Source: an uncultured Acetatifactor sp. (lineage in GTDB: Bacteria > Bacillota > Clostridia > Lachnospirales > Lachnospiraceae). Taken from it: a DNA stretch of 64,000 nt. The stretch is from contig CAJUSI010000026.1 of the NCBI GenBank assembly GCA_910589035.1, forward strand, positions 124,001-188,000. The letters run 5' to 3'. Both the position numbers and the translations under genes were made by a program. Below the pieces are notes generated by a model. That model was not told the DNA's origin. It saw only the letters and a program-made list of their open reading frames with translations, and searched no databases. Of this stretch, positions 9,921-18,014 are shown piece by piece (within the stretch, counting starts at the first letter, position 1; each line of letters starts with the position of its first letter).

Positions 9921-10304
9921 TTACCACGGGGTCTCATGTCTGCCGCCTGAATTTCCGCTGCAGGCCACCTGTACCTCTCGGGTGCCATTACATTTACTGC
10001 AGATCACCTGATATTTGTGACTGTGTGCGCTAGAATGACCTAAATCAACATAGACCCCCCAGGTATGGTATTGCGACACTTCAATATCTGCATTTCCCAT
10101 CCCAGCATGACAGGTCTGACACCAATAGAATACACGAAACTTCGTCCAATGTGTGTCGGCATCTATACATCTATAACTGCCCACTTCTTCTCTTCTATGC
10201 TCTACTTTGACACATCCATGATCCGCAGCATATGCAGTAACCGCACACGCCATAACAGATATCGCACATACCAACGCCATAATCATTCTCTTACATTTTT
10301 TCAT
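9921..10304 (-). CDS. Small secreted Cys-rich protein, cassette A
   Basis: A 127-residue protein with a Sec signal peptide ending near VTAYAA. The mature part has two CxxC pairs (WCQTCH and ICSKCNG) plus several His residues, suggesting a zinc-ribbon-like or disulphide fold. It ends in HETPW. The paralogue at 40313-40720 shares DLGH, HKYxxIC, CxGT and HxTPW, so the family is real though I do not recognise it. RBS AAGGAG. It is first in an operon with the lipoprotein gene, downstream of an iteron-bearing promoter. The product could be a ligand, a partner of the lipoprotein, or a metal binder; none is shown. Confidence 0.75.
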   Translation of the reverse strand: MKKCKRMIMALVCAISVMACAVTAYAADHGCVKVEHRREEVGSYRCIDADTHWTKFRVFYWCQTCHAGMGNADIEVSQYHTWGVYVDLGHSSAHSHKYQVICSKCNGTREVQVACSGNSGGRHETPW

Positions 10305-10514
10305 TGTTTTCTCGCTCCTTATCTTACAGTTTCATTTTCCATCTTTTCTTCATTTGTAAATCATCTCTTCGTACCATTGTGTCAGTTGCAGCGGCAACAA
10401 CTGGTACGGTTTCTTTTGTAATACTACCGCTTCACATAATTACTTCTGCCCGTACCCGGTTATCTGCGTCCCTCCTCTCCGTACTTTGTATTCGTGAGCT
10501 CACTTTGTAGCTTC

Positions 10515-10543
10515 ATCATATCCCGGCAGCATTTCACTGTCAA
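10515..10543 (-). promoter_or_regulatory. SigmaA-type promoter of the cassette A Cys-rich/lipoprotein operon
   Basis: On the minus strand: TTGACA (10543-10538), a 17-nt spacer, TATGAT (10520-10515). The -35 box is perfect. The transcript would carry a ~200-nt leader before the ATG at 10304. The leader shares GAGCTCA and a GAGAGGAGGG stretch with that of cassette B. Confidence 0.75.
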
Positions 10544-10630
10544 AGGATTTCCCGTCAAGTTTTTGGATTTTCAATCAACTCCCTGTTTTTATTGGATTTA
10601 TGCGGGTTCCGGGCATATGAAAACCGACTC

Positions 10631-10680
10631 TGTTAACCGAAGTTAACAGAGATTAACTATACCTTTTATGGAGTTAATTG
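10631..10680. promoter_or_regulatory. Tandem 10-bp iterons (GTTAAC type), candidate operator A
   Basis: Three contiguous 10-mers TGTTAACCGA, AGTTAACAGA, GATTAACTAT run exactly in register at 10631-10660. A fourth, GAGTTAATTG, follows at 10671-10680. The TTAAC cores fall one helical turn apart, so bound dimers would sit on one face of the DNA. The block lies ~90 bp upstream of the -35 box. The same architecture with a different core occurs in cassette B. The neighbouring XRE regulator is the obvious candidate binder (inference). Confidence 0.6.
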
Positions 10681-10742
10681 AAGGGATGGCGTTCTGAGAG
10701 GAGGGATGGAGGCATCGTAAAAGTTAAAAGACGGAAAACAAA

Positions 10743-10779
10743 GCAGCCGCTTTTTTCCGGAATTTAAGAAAGCGGCCGC
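10743..10779 (-). terminator. Intrinsic terminator after the cassette A regulator operon
   Basis: On the minus strand GCGGCCGCTTT (10779-10769) pairs with AAAGCGGCTGC (10753-10743) with one mismatch, followed by a T-rich stretch. It separates the regulator/YEVYGE gene pair from the iteron-controlled operon, so the two halves of cassette A are separate transcripts. Confidence 0.75.
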
Positions 10780-10799
10780 CCTTTTCTGTAGCTCAGGAG

Positions 10800-11144
10800 C
10801 TATTCTAAATAAAGATACCCTTCATAAACCGCAATGGTTTTATTCTCCTTTTTATCATATGTACTTCGCCGCAACTGTAAAGTTCCGCTGCAAAGCTTTC
10901 CGCTAATCGTTTCCTTCCACTCAATCTTCATCGGCGGAATAACATCACCGCTGTAGACAACTTGTCTGGTAACATAATTTACAGCACCCCGTTGAACAGA
11001 CTGCTCTCCATAGACTTCATAGTACGTCCCATCCTCCGTGTATCCGCTGCTGAGCAAAGGCAAATCTGCAGCTCTCGCACAGAGCGGCACCCAGAGAGAC
11101 AGCACCAAAAAAGAAGTCAATACAATTCTACTAATCCTCTTCAT
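10800..11144 (-). CDS. Small secreted YEVYGE protein, cassette A
   Basis: About 114 residues. The start is taken at the second ATG (11144) because it has AGGAGG at proper spacing; an ATG two codons upstream is too close. The signal peptide ends near ARA. The mature protein is short and beta-rich: YYEVYGE, VTRQVVYSG, IPPMKIEWKE, GTLQLRRSTY. The homologue at 38794-39147 shares YxEVYGE, VTRxVxYxG, LIPP/VIPP and WKE. It lies 84 bp downstream of the XRE regulator gene, probably co-transcribed with it. I do not recognise the family. A secreted ligand or modulator for the regulator's extracellular domain is a reasonable hypothesis only. Confidence 0.7.
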   Translation of the reverse strand: MKRISRIVLTSFLVLSLWVPLCARAADLPLLSSGYTEDGTYYEVYGEQSVQRGAVNYVTRQVVYSGDVIPPMKIEWKETISGKLCSGTLQLRRSTYDKKENKTIAVYEGYLYLE

Positions 11145-11228
11145 ACACATATTCCTCCTGCTTGAATAAATTTATTTCAGCAAAGACAGCTCCTTTAATC
11201 CCGCCCTATTGGCAATATGCCGGACACG

Positions 11229-11957
11229 TCAATAAGGCGCTGTACTTTCCTGCGCATCATCATATAGCTGGGGAGCCAGAGGATACAGGCGTGACAGGTA
11301 ATCTGCCACTTCGATACTTGCCGTCTCAGTGTACTCCTCAAAATAGGCAATTATAATTAAATCGGCCTCCTCAAAGCAGTTCCAATAGCTTTGCTGCATT
11401 TTTTCGTCATACGCAACAATGTCTTCTGCTGTAGGATTCCCTGAATATTCTATACATATGTAATAAGCCTTCTGCCCCTCATATTCACCATAATACTCCC
11501 TACAAATTGTAAAAGCAGACTTCTCGTCCTCAACCTGCAGATACCGGACTGTCACCGCGCCGCCAGCCAGAACAGCACACATAAGTAAAATAGCAATTAT
11601 CCACCGCGTGGCCAATTCCGACGCGGGACTTTTCGTGTCTGCAGGCTTTTCCGGTTGTTCGTCCGGCTCCGCGGGCTGTTCCGCCGACTCTGCCGTATCT
11701 GCGGTGTCTCCCTCTTTTAAATGGAAAGCCACCTTCAGGGCGGCTTCCACATCATCCTCCCTGAGCAGTTCAGGCAGGGGGATGTCCAGCGCGTCCGAAA
11801 GCAGCTCCGCCTTTTCCATGTCAAGAAAATTAGTCCCCTTCTCCCATTTATTGACAGCGGCAGCCGAGACATGAATATGCTCCGCCAGCTGTCTCTGGGA
11901 CAATCCCTTTTCCATCCTCTTATTCCGGATCAATCTTCCTATATTTCTTTCGTCCAT
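11229..11957 (-). CDS. Membrane-anchored XRE-family regulator, cassette A
   Basis: A 242-residue protein. Residues 1-60 are an XRE/HTH_3 domain (LSQRQLAEHIHVSAAAVNKWEKG, split here as LSQRQLAEH and VSAAAVNKWEKG). Residues ~75-115 are a Pro/Glu/Ala-rich linker. A single membrane helix lies at ~117-137 (WIIAILLMCAVLAGG), followed by a ~100-residue outer domain with EYEGQKAYYICIEYSG. The domain order matches the product of 39219-39920. The architecture implies a one-component system: an outside signal changes DNA binding inside. Candidate operators are the iterons at 10631-10680. RBS GGGAGAAG. The ligand is unknown. Confidence 0.85.
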   Translation of the reverse strand: MDERNIGRLIRNKRMEKGLSQRQLAEHIHVSAAAVNKWEKGTNFLDMEKAELLSDALDIPLPELLREDDVEAALKVAFHLKEGDTADTAESAEQPAEPDEQPEKPADTKSPASELATRWIIAILLMCAVLAGGAVTVRYLQVEDEKSAFTICREYYGEYEGQKAYYICIEYSGNPTAEDIVAYDEKMQQSYWNCFEEADLIIIAYFEEYTETASIEVADYLSRLYPLAPQLYDDAQESTAPY

Positions 11958-12182
11958 GAATCAGCAGCTTCTCCCATCCTTTGCATCCTGTGGATTTCAT
12001 TATACAGAATCTGCCGCTAATTTTCAATATCTTTTTGTTCGCCACAAAATGGTCTAAAACATATAAATTACTATATGCATGCGTCTACTATACACATATA
12101 CAAGAATCAAAAATGCAATGTCTTCACAACCGATGACGCTCGCGATAGCATGGGCAAATAATTTTTTGTTCCTCCCCGCCTG

Positions 12183-14147
12183 CTACCGCACCACCGTCCG
12201 CCTTGCAATCAGCCAGGCCGCCGTATAGTATAGCAGGTACAGCAGCGCCATAACCGCCGCCACGATTCCTGCAATCAGGGGAACTGTCTCCGCGGCGGCC
12301 TCCATCTGCTCCAGGCGCATCAGGTGCACGCCGAAGGCGGCCACGGGAATGCTCATGCACATGGGCAGGACGAAGGGCAGCAGGAAGAAGCTGAAGGTCT
12401 GCCGGAACAATGCCCCTGTCCTTTCCCGCTCCCCCGCCCCCAGACGGAATAAAATTTCGTAGCGCCGTTTGTCCTCCCCCAGGGCGGACAGGGTTTTCAG
12501 GGCCAGTATGGCCATGGCCAGCAGCAGGAACACAACGGAGGCAAACAGGGCTCCCACCACCAGGATCGCCGATACATTATTCTCCTCCTGCCTGGCATAT
12601 TCGCGGATCTCAAACGCATGCACTTTCAGCTCACTCATCTCCTCTCCGTCCTTCCCGTCCGACAGAAAGAGGCGCCACAGCGCCTGGCGCAGCCCCGGCC
12701 CGTCAAAGCGGTGCTCCCCGGTGATATAGGCCCTGCTCTCCTCCACGCATTTCAGGCCCTCCACCGCTTCGTCCGGCACCACCACATAGAAATACAGATA
12801 GGTAAGCTTCGGATAATCCGTGCGGCAGCTGTGGAAGGAATAGCTTCTTTCTCCCTGCTCCCAGACCATATCCGTCCAGTCCGGCTGAGCGGCCTTCGGA
12901 TCATTGCACACAATCATAAACTGTCCGTCCAGCGCCGCGGGTTCCACTCCCAGAGGTTCCATCAGCATATTGAAATCGCTGAGGGTCATAAAGCTGTCAT
13001 CGGGCGCCATTCTCTCCTCATACCAGCTGGTTCTGCTGTAGAAATCCTGCCTCCCGGATTCGTAAATACGCCAGGAAAGCTTCCGTTCAATGCCCGCGTA
13101 TTCCTCAATGAGCGCTTCCGCCTCCGCCAGCGGAATCTCTCCCTCCCACTCATACTTATTGGAATAATACATGATGTCATAGGGGTAGGCCAGGCTCAGC
13201 GCCTCCTCCTGTCCGGCCTTCTGGATAAAGGAAAGGTTGGCCCCCGCCACGGCCAGGCACATCAGGAGGGCCAGGCATCCGAACATCAGAGAATTTGCGC
13301 TCAGACTTCCCGAAAGCTGGCGCAGCAAAAAGGTATTGGCGCCGCGGCTTTTGAATTTCGGTCTGCGCAGAAGCAGGAAAACGATGCTCCTGGCCATTCC
13401 CATATGCAGGAATACCACCGAGAGAAAAAAGCCTGCCAGAAGGAATTCCACGCCGTCCACGGTGCCGCCCCGCAGCGCCGTATCCATTTTTCTCCAGAAC
13501 AGAATACCGCAGGATACCAGCGCAATAAATGACACCATTGTCACAAAGAACCAGGCGCCGGGATGCCGGATCTTCGCCTCCACCTTCTTCTCCCCGTGAA
13601 TCAGATCATAAATGCTCACCCGTTTCAGATAGACCGCGGACGCGGCGGATGCCAGCAGGAAGATCCCCCCGGTGAGCAGTACCGTCCGAAGCAGGCCCTC
13701 CGCGGAATAAGCGGCAATGGAAAACTCCATCTCCAGGAGCTTCATCATTACCGCCATCAGTCCCTGGAAGAAGAAGGCCCCCGCCGCCAGCCCCGCTCCC
13801 AGGGCGATGGTGCAGATGACGGCGGTCTCCGCCAGAAAAATCATCAGAATATCCCGTCTGTTCATACCCAGGGTCAAGTACGTGCCGAATTCCCGTTTCC
13901 TCTGCTTCAGCAGGAAGGAAGTGGCATAGCCAAGCACAAAAGCCACTATCATGGAAATCGTGACGACCAGAATCTGCAGGGATGCTTTGGCGCTCTCCCC
14001 CCGGTCCACGAAGATATCCAGCCTGCCGCTGCAGATGATATTGTTGATGGCAAACAGCAGAGCCACCGTAAGTGCCACCGTCATAAAGTAAATCAGGTAA
14101 TTTTGTATCTGTCTTTTCGCATTCCGAACCGCCAGCTTAAAATACAT
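12183..14147 (-). CDS. BceB-like ABC transporter permease (FtsX fold)
   Basis: A 654-residue membrane protein. The start at 14147 is chosen for its GGGAGGTGAG site; it overlaps the ATPase gene by 11 nt, indicating translational coupling. It opens with the family-typical N-terminus (FKLAVRNAKRQI) and a first helix, and has about ten hydrophobic segments. A large extracellular domain lies roughly at residues 300-510, and FtsX helices occupy the C-terminus (ALKTLSALGEDKRRYEILF). Bce-type permeases act with their ATPase to remove cell-wall-targeting antimicrobial peptides and to signal to the paired histidine kinase. The kinase and regulator at 16.4-18.0 kb complete the set. Confidence 0.88.
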   Translation of the reverse strand: MYFKLAVRNAKRQIQNYLIYFMTVALTVALLFAINNIICSGRLDIFVDRGESAKASLQILVVTISMIVAFVLGYATSFLLKQRKREFGTYLTLGMNRRDILMIFLAETAVICTIALGAGLAAGAFFFQGLMAVMMKLLEMEFSIAAYSAEGLLRTVLLTGGIFLLASAASAVYLKRVSIYDLIHGEKKVEAKIRHPGAWFFVTMVSFIALVSCGILFWRKMDTALRGGTVDGVEFLLAGFFLSVVFLHMGMARSIVFLLLRRPKFKSRGANTFLLRQLSGSLSANSLMFGCLALLMCLAVAGANLSFIQKAGQEEALSLAYPYDIMYYSNKYEWEGEIPLAEAEALIEEYAGIERKLSWRIYESGRQDFYSRTSWYEERMAPDDSFMTLSDFNMLMEPLGVEPAALDGQFMIVCNDPKAAQPDWTDMVWEQGERSYSFHSCRTDYPKLTYLYFYVVVPDEAVEGLKCVEESRAYITGEHRFDGPGLRQALWRLFLSDGKDGEEMSELKVHAFEIREYARQEENNVSAILVVGALFASVVFLLLAMAILALKTLSALGEDKRRYEILFRLGAGERERTGALFRQTFSFFLLPFVLPMCMSIPVAAFGVHLMRLEQMEAAAETVPLIAGIVAAVMALLYLLYYTAAWLIARRTVVR

Positions 14148-14901
14148 CCGTCTCACCTCCCAACGCCGCAGACACGGACCAGATCTCCCGGTACATTTCC
14201 TGCCTGCTCCGCGCCCCTCTGTGCACCTCATTCCATATCTTCCCGTCCTTCAGGAAGAGCACCCTGTCCGCATAAGAGCCCATCAGCGCGTCATGGGTGA
14301 CCATCAGGATGGTGGAGCCCAGAGAAGCATTCATCATCTGAAAGGTCTTCATCAGGTTGGCGGCATTGGCGGAATCCAGAGCTCCTGTGGGTTCATCCGC
14401 CAGCACCAGCGCCGGGTCCGTGATGATGGCTCTGGCGCAGGCCGCCCGCTGCCTCTGTCCGCCGGAGAGCTGCCGGGGAAATTTATCCAGCTGGCCCTCC
14501 ACGCCCAGCGCCCCTGCCGCCTGCAGCAGCTTCTCCCTGCTTTTCTCATGGGCGGTCCTTTTCAGATTCAGGGGCAGGACGATATTCTCGCCTATGGTCA
14601 GGGTATCCAGGAGATTATATTCCTGGAAAATAAAACCCAGCCTGTCCCGCCGGAATGCGGAAAGCTCATTCTCCTTCATTTCGGTCAGGTTCCTTCCGTC
14701 CGCCAGGATTTCCCCGGAGCTTACCCGGTCGATGGTGGAGATAACGTTTAAGAACGTACTCTTTCCCGATCCGGACGCCCCCATAATCGCCGTGAACTCT
14801 CCCTTCTCCACAGTGAGGGAAATTCCGTCCAGGGCTTTCGTGACAATACTTCCGCTGCCGTAATATTTTGTTACATTTTTGACTTCCAGAATGATACTCA
14901 T
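14137..14901 (-). CDS. BceA-like ABC transporter ATP-binding protein
   Basis: A 254-residue ATPase of the MacB/Bce class. Walker A is GASGSGKST (about residues 37-45), the ABC signature is LSGGQRQRAACARAI, and Walker B is LVLADEPTGALDS. The D-loop and a switch His (VTHD) are present. The C-terminal ~35 residues extend past the usual ~225 and overlap the permease start. It powers the permease encoded immediately downstream. The promoter region carries a BceR-type inverted repeat, so induction by the response regulator at 17.4-18.0 kb is likely. Confidence 0.92.
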   Translation of the reverse strand: MSIILEVKNVTKYYGSGSIVTKALDGISLTVEKGEFTAIMGASGSGKSTFLNVISTIDRVSSGEILADGRNLTEMKENELSAFRRDRLGFIFQEYNLLDTLTIGENIVLPLNLKRTAHEKSREKLLQAAGALGVEGQLDKFPRQLSGGQRQRAACARAIITDPALVLADEPTGALDSANAANLMKTFQMMNASLGSTILMVTHDALMGSYADRVLFLKDGKIWNEVHRGARSRQEMYREIWSVSAALGGETDVF

Positions 14902-14994
14902 TTATGCTGCCTCTTTCCATGCCTTACAGGACAGCCCGCCGCCGGACGGATATGAAACCTGAACGGTCCCAAAGGCATTTTTTACTCTGCCCCT

Positions 14995-15059
14995 ATCATA
15001 GCATGGAATACGGCAGAGCGTTCTAACGGTATTCTTGTTTTTCCTTACGTTTTTGTAAG
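14995..15059 (-). promoter_or_regulatory. Probable BceR-type operator and promoter of the ABC genes
   Basis: CTTAC-N6-GTAAG (15044-15048 / 15055-15059) reads TTACG-N4-TGTAA. That is one mismatch from the TNACA-N4-TGTAA consensus I recall for Bacillus BceR sites. On the minus strand it lies ~20 bp upstream of a weak -35 position (GAACGC). A good -10, TATGAT (15000-14995), follows at 17-bp spacing. A poor -35 with an adjacent operator fits an activator-dependent promoter. Confidence 0.55.
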
Positions 15060-15075
15060 ATAGGAGGGGAAATTC

Positions 15076-15177
15076 TATAGTAAACGACTTTAAAATCTTT
15101 ACTTTGACATATTATGCCGATTATCGTTGCTGCAATGGCTTTCAGGCAAAGTAAGAATAGTTATGACGTTTACTATA
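15076..15177. repeat. MITE-like palindromic element
   Basis: Perfect 11-bp terminal arms TATAGTAAACG (15076-15086) and CGTTTACTATA (15167-15177) are followed inward by imperfect pairing (CTTTACTTTGAC against GGCAAAGTAAGA). The whole ~100-bp element could fold into one long hairpin. It has no coding capacity. It lies between the Bce operator and the plus-strand Rpn gene, inside what is usually a continuous Bce gene cluster. The rest of 15178-15507 is the Rpn leader, with no clear gene. Confidence 0.55.
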
Positions 15178-15507
15178 ATTCAAAATGCGGTTACTGAAAG
15201 TTTCCCAATTAAAGATTGGAAAAGACCCAATTTTTACCTAATTTTTAGTGTCGTGGTTCAGGTCGTGGTTCTGAGCAAAATAGTAGTTGACAGCTATTCT
15301 ATTTCTGGTATAATAAATTTGTCTGAAACACATGTGGAAATCAGCGTACCCGTAGAGCGGGTATCTCAATGGCATCTCGCCGACATTTTCACAGATATCA
15401 AAACTGAACGTTGGCAGGCTGTTGGGAGAAATCTGAGGGTATTTGCAGTTCATACAATTCTCCGATTCTATCACTTTCCATACTGCCTGCCAGAAAAGGA
15501 GGATTTT

Positions 15508-16404
15508 ATGAGCTACTGGGACAAGCCCTTTGAGGATCTGGATGTCCTGGACAATTTTCTTATGAACGCTATTGCCACCAATGAGGAAGTGGGAGAAGCC
15601 TTCTGCAGAAAGGTGCTCTCCGTGCTGCTGCAACGCCCAGTGGGGAAGATTAAGGTCGTGGCGCAGTATACCCTGCCCGCGCAGCATCCCAAATACCGGG
15701 GGATACGGATGGATGTGAAGGTGGAGGAATTTGAGGACGGAAGCGAGCCCCGGCTTGCCAATGTCTATGACATGGAGCCCCATCTGCAGAAGAATCTCCA
15801 CCTGCCCAGGCATAACCGGTTTTACCAGGCAAAGATGGATTCCTGCTATATGAAGCGGGGCGACGATAATTTCGCAGGGATGCCCAACCTCTTTGTCATT
15901 ACCATCCTCAATTTCGATCCCTTCGGGTACGATTACATGATGTACACCTTTGAAAACCGCTGCGCCGAGGTGCCGGAGCTGAAATATGAGGATGGGCTGA
16001 AATTCATCTACTTTTATACCGGGGGCACTAAGGGCGGCAGTGTGAATTTGAAAACCATGTTACAGTATTTACAGCACAGCACCGCCGGCAATGCTATGGA
16101 CGATTCTACAAAAGAGCTCCATGACTATGTCTGTAAGGTGAAGACTGCGCCGGAAGTGAAGGAGGAGTATATGCGTTTTGAGGAACTGATTGCTTTTGCG
16201 CGGAAGGACGCGGCGGAAGAGGCAGCAGAAAAAGCGGCAAAAAATACCAAAGTCCAGGCTATCCTGGAGCTTTTGGAAGATTACGGTGAGATTCCGGATT
16301 CTTTACCGGAAATGCTTCAGCAGTCCAATGATGAAGCATTAAAAAAATACCATAAGCTCGCCGCCCGGGCGGAAAGTATTGAGGCATTCATGACGTTGTT
16401 ATAG
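15508..16404 (+). CDS. Rpn-family PD-(D/E)XK nuclease / transposase-like protein
   Basis: A 298-residue protein. The start is the ATG at 15508, with AAAAGGAGG just upstream; the frame is open further 5' but without a site. Family features are the N-terminal nearly constant FLMNAIATNEE-type region, then RGIRMDVKVEEF and NVYDMEPH, resembling the Asp and (D/E)xK-type positions of Rpn proteins. The C-terminus is helical (RKDAAEEAAEKAAKNTKV). Such proteins are widespread, multicopy, and implicated in recombination or phage defence. It is transcribed against the flanking Bce genes, and its end overlaps the kinase gene's end by 6 bp. This suggests insertion between the kinase and ABC genes. Confidence 0.8.
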   Translation: MSYWDKPFEDLDVLDNFLMNAIATNEEVGEAFCRKVLSVLLQRPVGKIKVVAQYTLPAQHPKYRGIRMDVKVEEFEDGSEPRLANVYDMEPHLQKNLHLPRHNRFYQAKMDSCYMKRGDDNFAGMPNLFVITILNFDPFGYDYMMYTFENRCAEVPELKYEDGLKFIYFYTGGTKGGSVNLKTMLQYLQHSTAGNAMDDSTKELHDYVCKVKTAPEVKEEYMRFEELIAFARKDAAEEAAEKAAKNTKVQAILELLEDYGEIPDSLPEMLQQSNDEALKKYHKLAARAESIEAFMTLL

Positions 16405-17370
16405 AGGAAAGGCAAGGGTCACGCAGGTATATTCCCCCTCCGCGGATTCTATCCCCATTGCAATCCCCAGATGACCGCATAATTCCTTTGCGATATACAG
16501 GCCCATGCCGGTTCCGCCGGGGCTGCCGGAAAATCCGCGCTCCGTGACCCTTCGCAGCTCATGGGCAGGAATACCGGGGCCGTTGTCCCGGACGGAAATC
16601 ACGCCTTCCGCAGCGCTCATGCACACCCTGCATCCCGGGCAATACTTTGCACAGTTGATCAGGAGCTGCTTCAAAATAAAACACAGCGCCTTCCGGTCGG
16701 AGAAGACGGTGAAGTCCCCTTCCGTCTCCACGCCGATCCCCGCGCCGATCAGCAGCTCCATCTGGCTTTTTACGGCTTCGTCCATGGCGGCCGCAACGGA
16801 GAATTTCTCAATCTTCCTGTCCTTTTCCGCGGTTCGCAGCCTCGCATAATACAGGATGCTCTCCGTCAGGTTGTCGGCCCGCTTCAGCTCCCGCCGCAGC
16901 CTGCGTTCCTCCCCTCCGTTGTCCAGTATCAGGGAGCAGGCAGTCAGGGGCGTCTTGATTTCATGAATCCAGCTCTCCACATAATCGCAGTATTCTTCCT
17001 TGTCTCTGCGGGCCTGCTCCGCGGTTCCTATGGCGCTTCGGGAAACCTCCTTCATAATGCGGAAATATCTCTTCTCCATGCCGTTTACGGGCTTCGGCAG
17101 CACCTCCCCCAAAAGGTATTTCTCGGAAAGCCCGTCCAGCAGTCCTTCCAGCTCCCGGATTCTTCTGCGCTCCGCCAGGCCGCCGGCCGCAAGCCAGAGC
17201 AGGATAAGGAACAGATATGCCCCCGCCAGAACGCCGATCAGGGCCGCCTCCGTTCCCGCGGCTGCCAGAATTATGCCGAAGAAGAGTCCGCCCATTCCCA
17301 GAAAGCACAGGGTAATCGCCCTGGGACTTACAAATATTTCCTTTGCCTCAGAAAATTTCCCGCCCTTCAC
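16399..17370 (-). CDS. BceS-like intramembrane-sensing histidine kinase
   Basis: A 323-residue protein starting at a GTG (17370) that overlaps the response regulator stop as GTGA. The frame is open upstream but those codons lie within the regulator gene. Two closely spaced membrane helices (about residues 16-35 and 40-60) with almost no external loop mark the Bce/intramembrane-sensing class. The H-box is WIHEIKTPLTA, with H136 as the phosphorylated His. ATP-binding motifs are NGPGIP and GTGMGLYIAKEL. It would read the flux state of the ABC transporter rather than a free ligand (family knowledge) and phosphorylate the co-encoded regulator. Confidence 0.9.
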   Translation of the reverse strand: MKGGKFSEAKEIFVSPRAITLCFLGMGGLFFGIILAAAGTEAALIGVLAGAYLFLILLWLAAGGLAERRRIRELEGLLDGLSEKYLLGEVLPKPVNGMEKRYFRIMKEVSRSAIGTAEQARRDKEEYCDYVESWIHEIKTPLTACSLILDNGGEERRLRRELKRADNLTESILYYARLRTAEKDRKIEKFSVAAAMDEAVKSQMELLIGAGIGVETEGDFTVFSDRKALCFILKQLLINCAKYCPGCRVCMSAAEGVISVRDNGPGIPAHELRRVTERGFSGSPGGTGMGLYIAKELCGHLGIAMGIESAEGEYTCVTLAFPL

Positions 17371-17981
17371 AGCCGGTACCCCACGCCGCGGACCGTATGG
17401 ATATAGTCCTTTGCGCCCAGCTTCTCCAGCTTTTCCCGCAGGCGGTTCACATTTACATACAGGGTATTCTCGTCGATATATAAGCTGTTCTGCCACAGGT
17501 CTTCCACCAACTCCTGTCTGGTGCACAGACCCTTTTTCATCAGGCAGGCCAGGATTCTTGTCTCGTTCTTCGTCAGCTCCTGCTTTTCGTCCCCCCGTCC
17601 CACCGTCTGATCCGTCAGGTTCAGCGTCAGGTCCCCAGCTGTCATCACGGGATTGGCGCCGCGCTTCAGCAGCCTCGCCATGCGCGCCAGGAGCACGGAA
17701 GAGTGATAGGGCTTGCGGATATAATCGTCCGCTCCCATGCCGAATCCCAGGATTTCGTCTTCCGCCGAATCTCTGGCGGTCAGAAAGATCACAGGCACGT
17801 CCGATTTCATCCGCAGCCTGCGGCAGATCTCGAAGCCGCTCTCCCCGGGCAGATTCACGTCCAGCAGCGCCAGATCGCAGGGGGGCTCGTCCACCACGCT
17901 GTAGCCGTTTGCCCTAAGCAGCTGTGCCAGCTCCCGGCGGACGCTCTCGTCATCCTCTATCACCAGTATTTTCTCCTGCAT
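17367..17981 (-). CDS. OmpR-family response regulator (BceR-like) with shortened receiver domain
   Basis: A 204-residue protein with receiver plus winged-helix DNA-binding domain. Acidic pocket: E9/D10/D11 in VIEDDES. Phospho-acceptor: D41 in LLDVNLPGESGFE. Then FLTARD (Thr) and YIRKPY (Lys). The distance from strand 2 to the acceptor Asp is about 12 residues shorter than normal: GYSVVDEPPCDLALLD leaves almost no room for helix alpha2. The wHTH (about 110-204) ends in VRGVGYRL, the usual OmpR wing. It overlaps the kinase gene by 4 nt. The likely target is the CTTAC-N6-GTAAG site before the ABC genes. It begins 33 bp after the GH36 gene, so read-through from sugar genes is possible. Confidence 0.88.
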   Translation of the reverse strand: MQEKILVIEDDESVRRELAQLLRANGYSVVDEPPCDLALLDVNLPGESGFEICRRLRMKSDVPVIFLTARDSAEDEILGFGMGADDYIRKPYHSSVLLARMARLLKRGANPVMTAGDLTLNLTDQTVGRGDEKQELTKNETRILACLMKKGLCTRQELVEDLWQNSLYIDENTLYVNVNRLREKLEKLGAKDYIHTVRGVGYRL

Positions 17982-18014
17982 ATCTTCTTCACTCCCGTTC
18001 CTTCAACGCCGGCC

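Noticed and set aside
15127..15507. 5' extension of the Rpn reading frame
   Set aside because: The frame is open but runs out of the palindromic element, with no ribosome site. The ATG at 15508 has AAAAGGAGG and starts where family homology starts.
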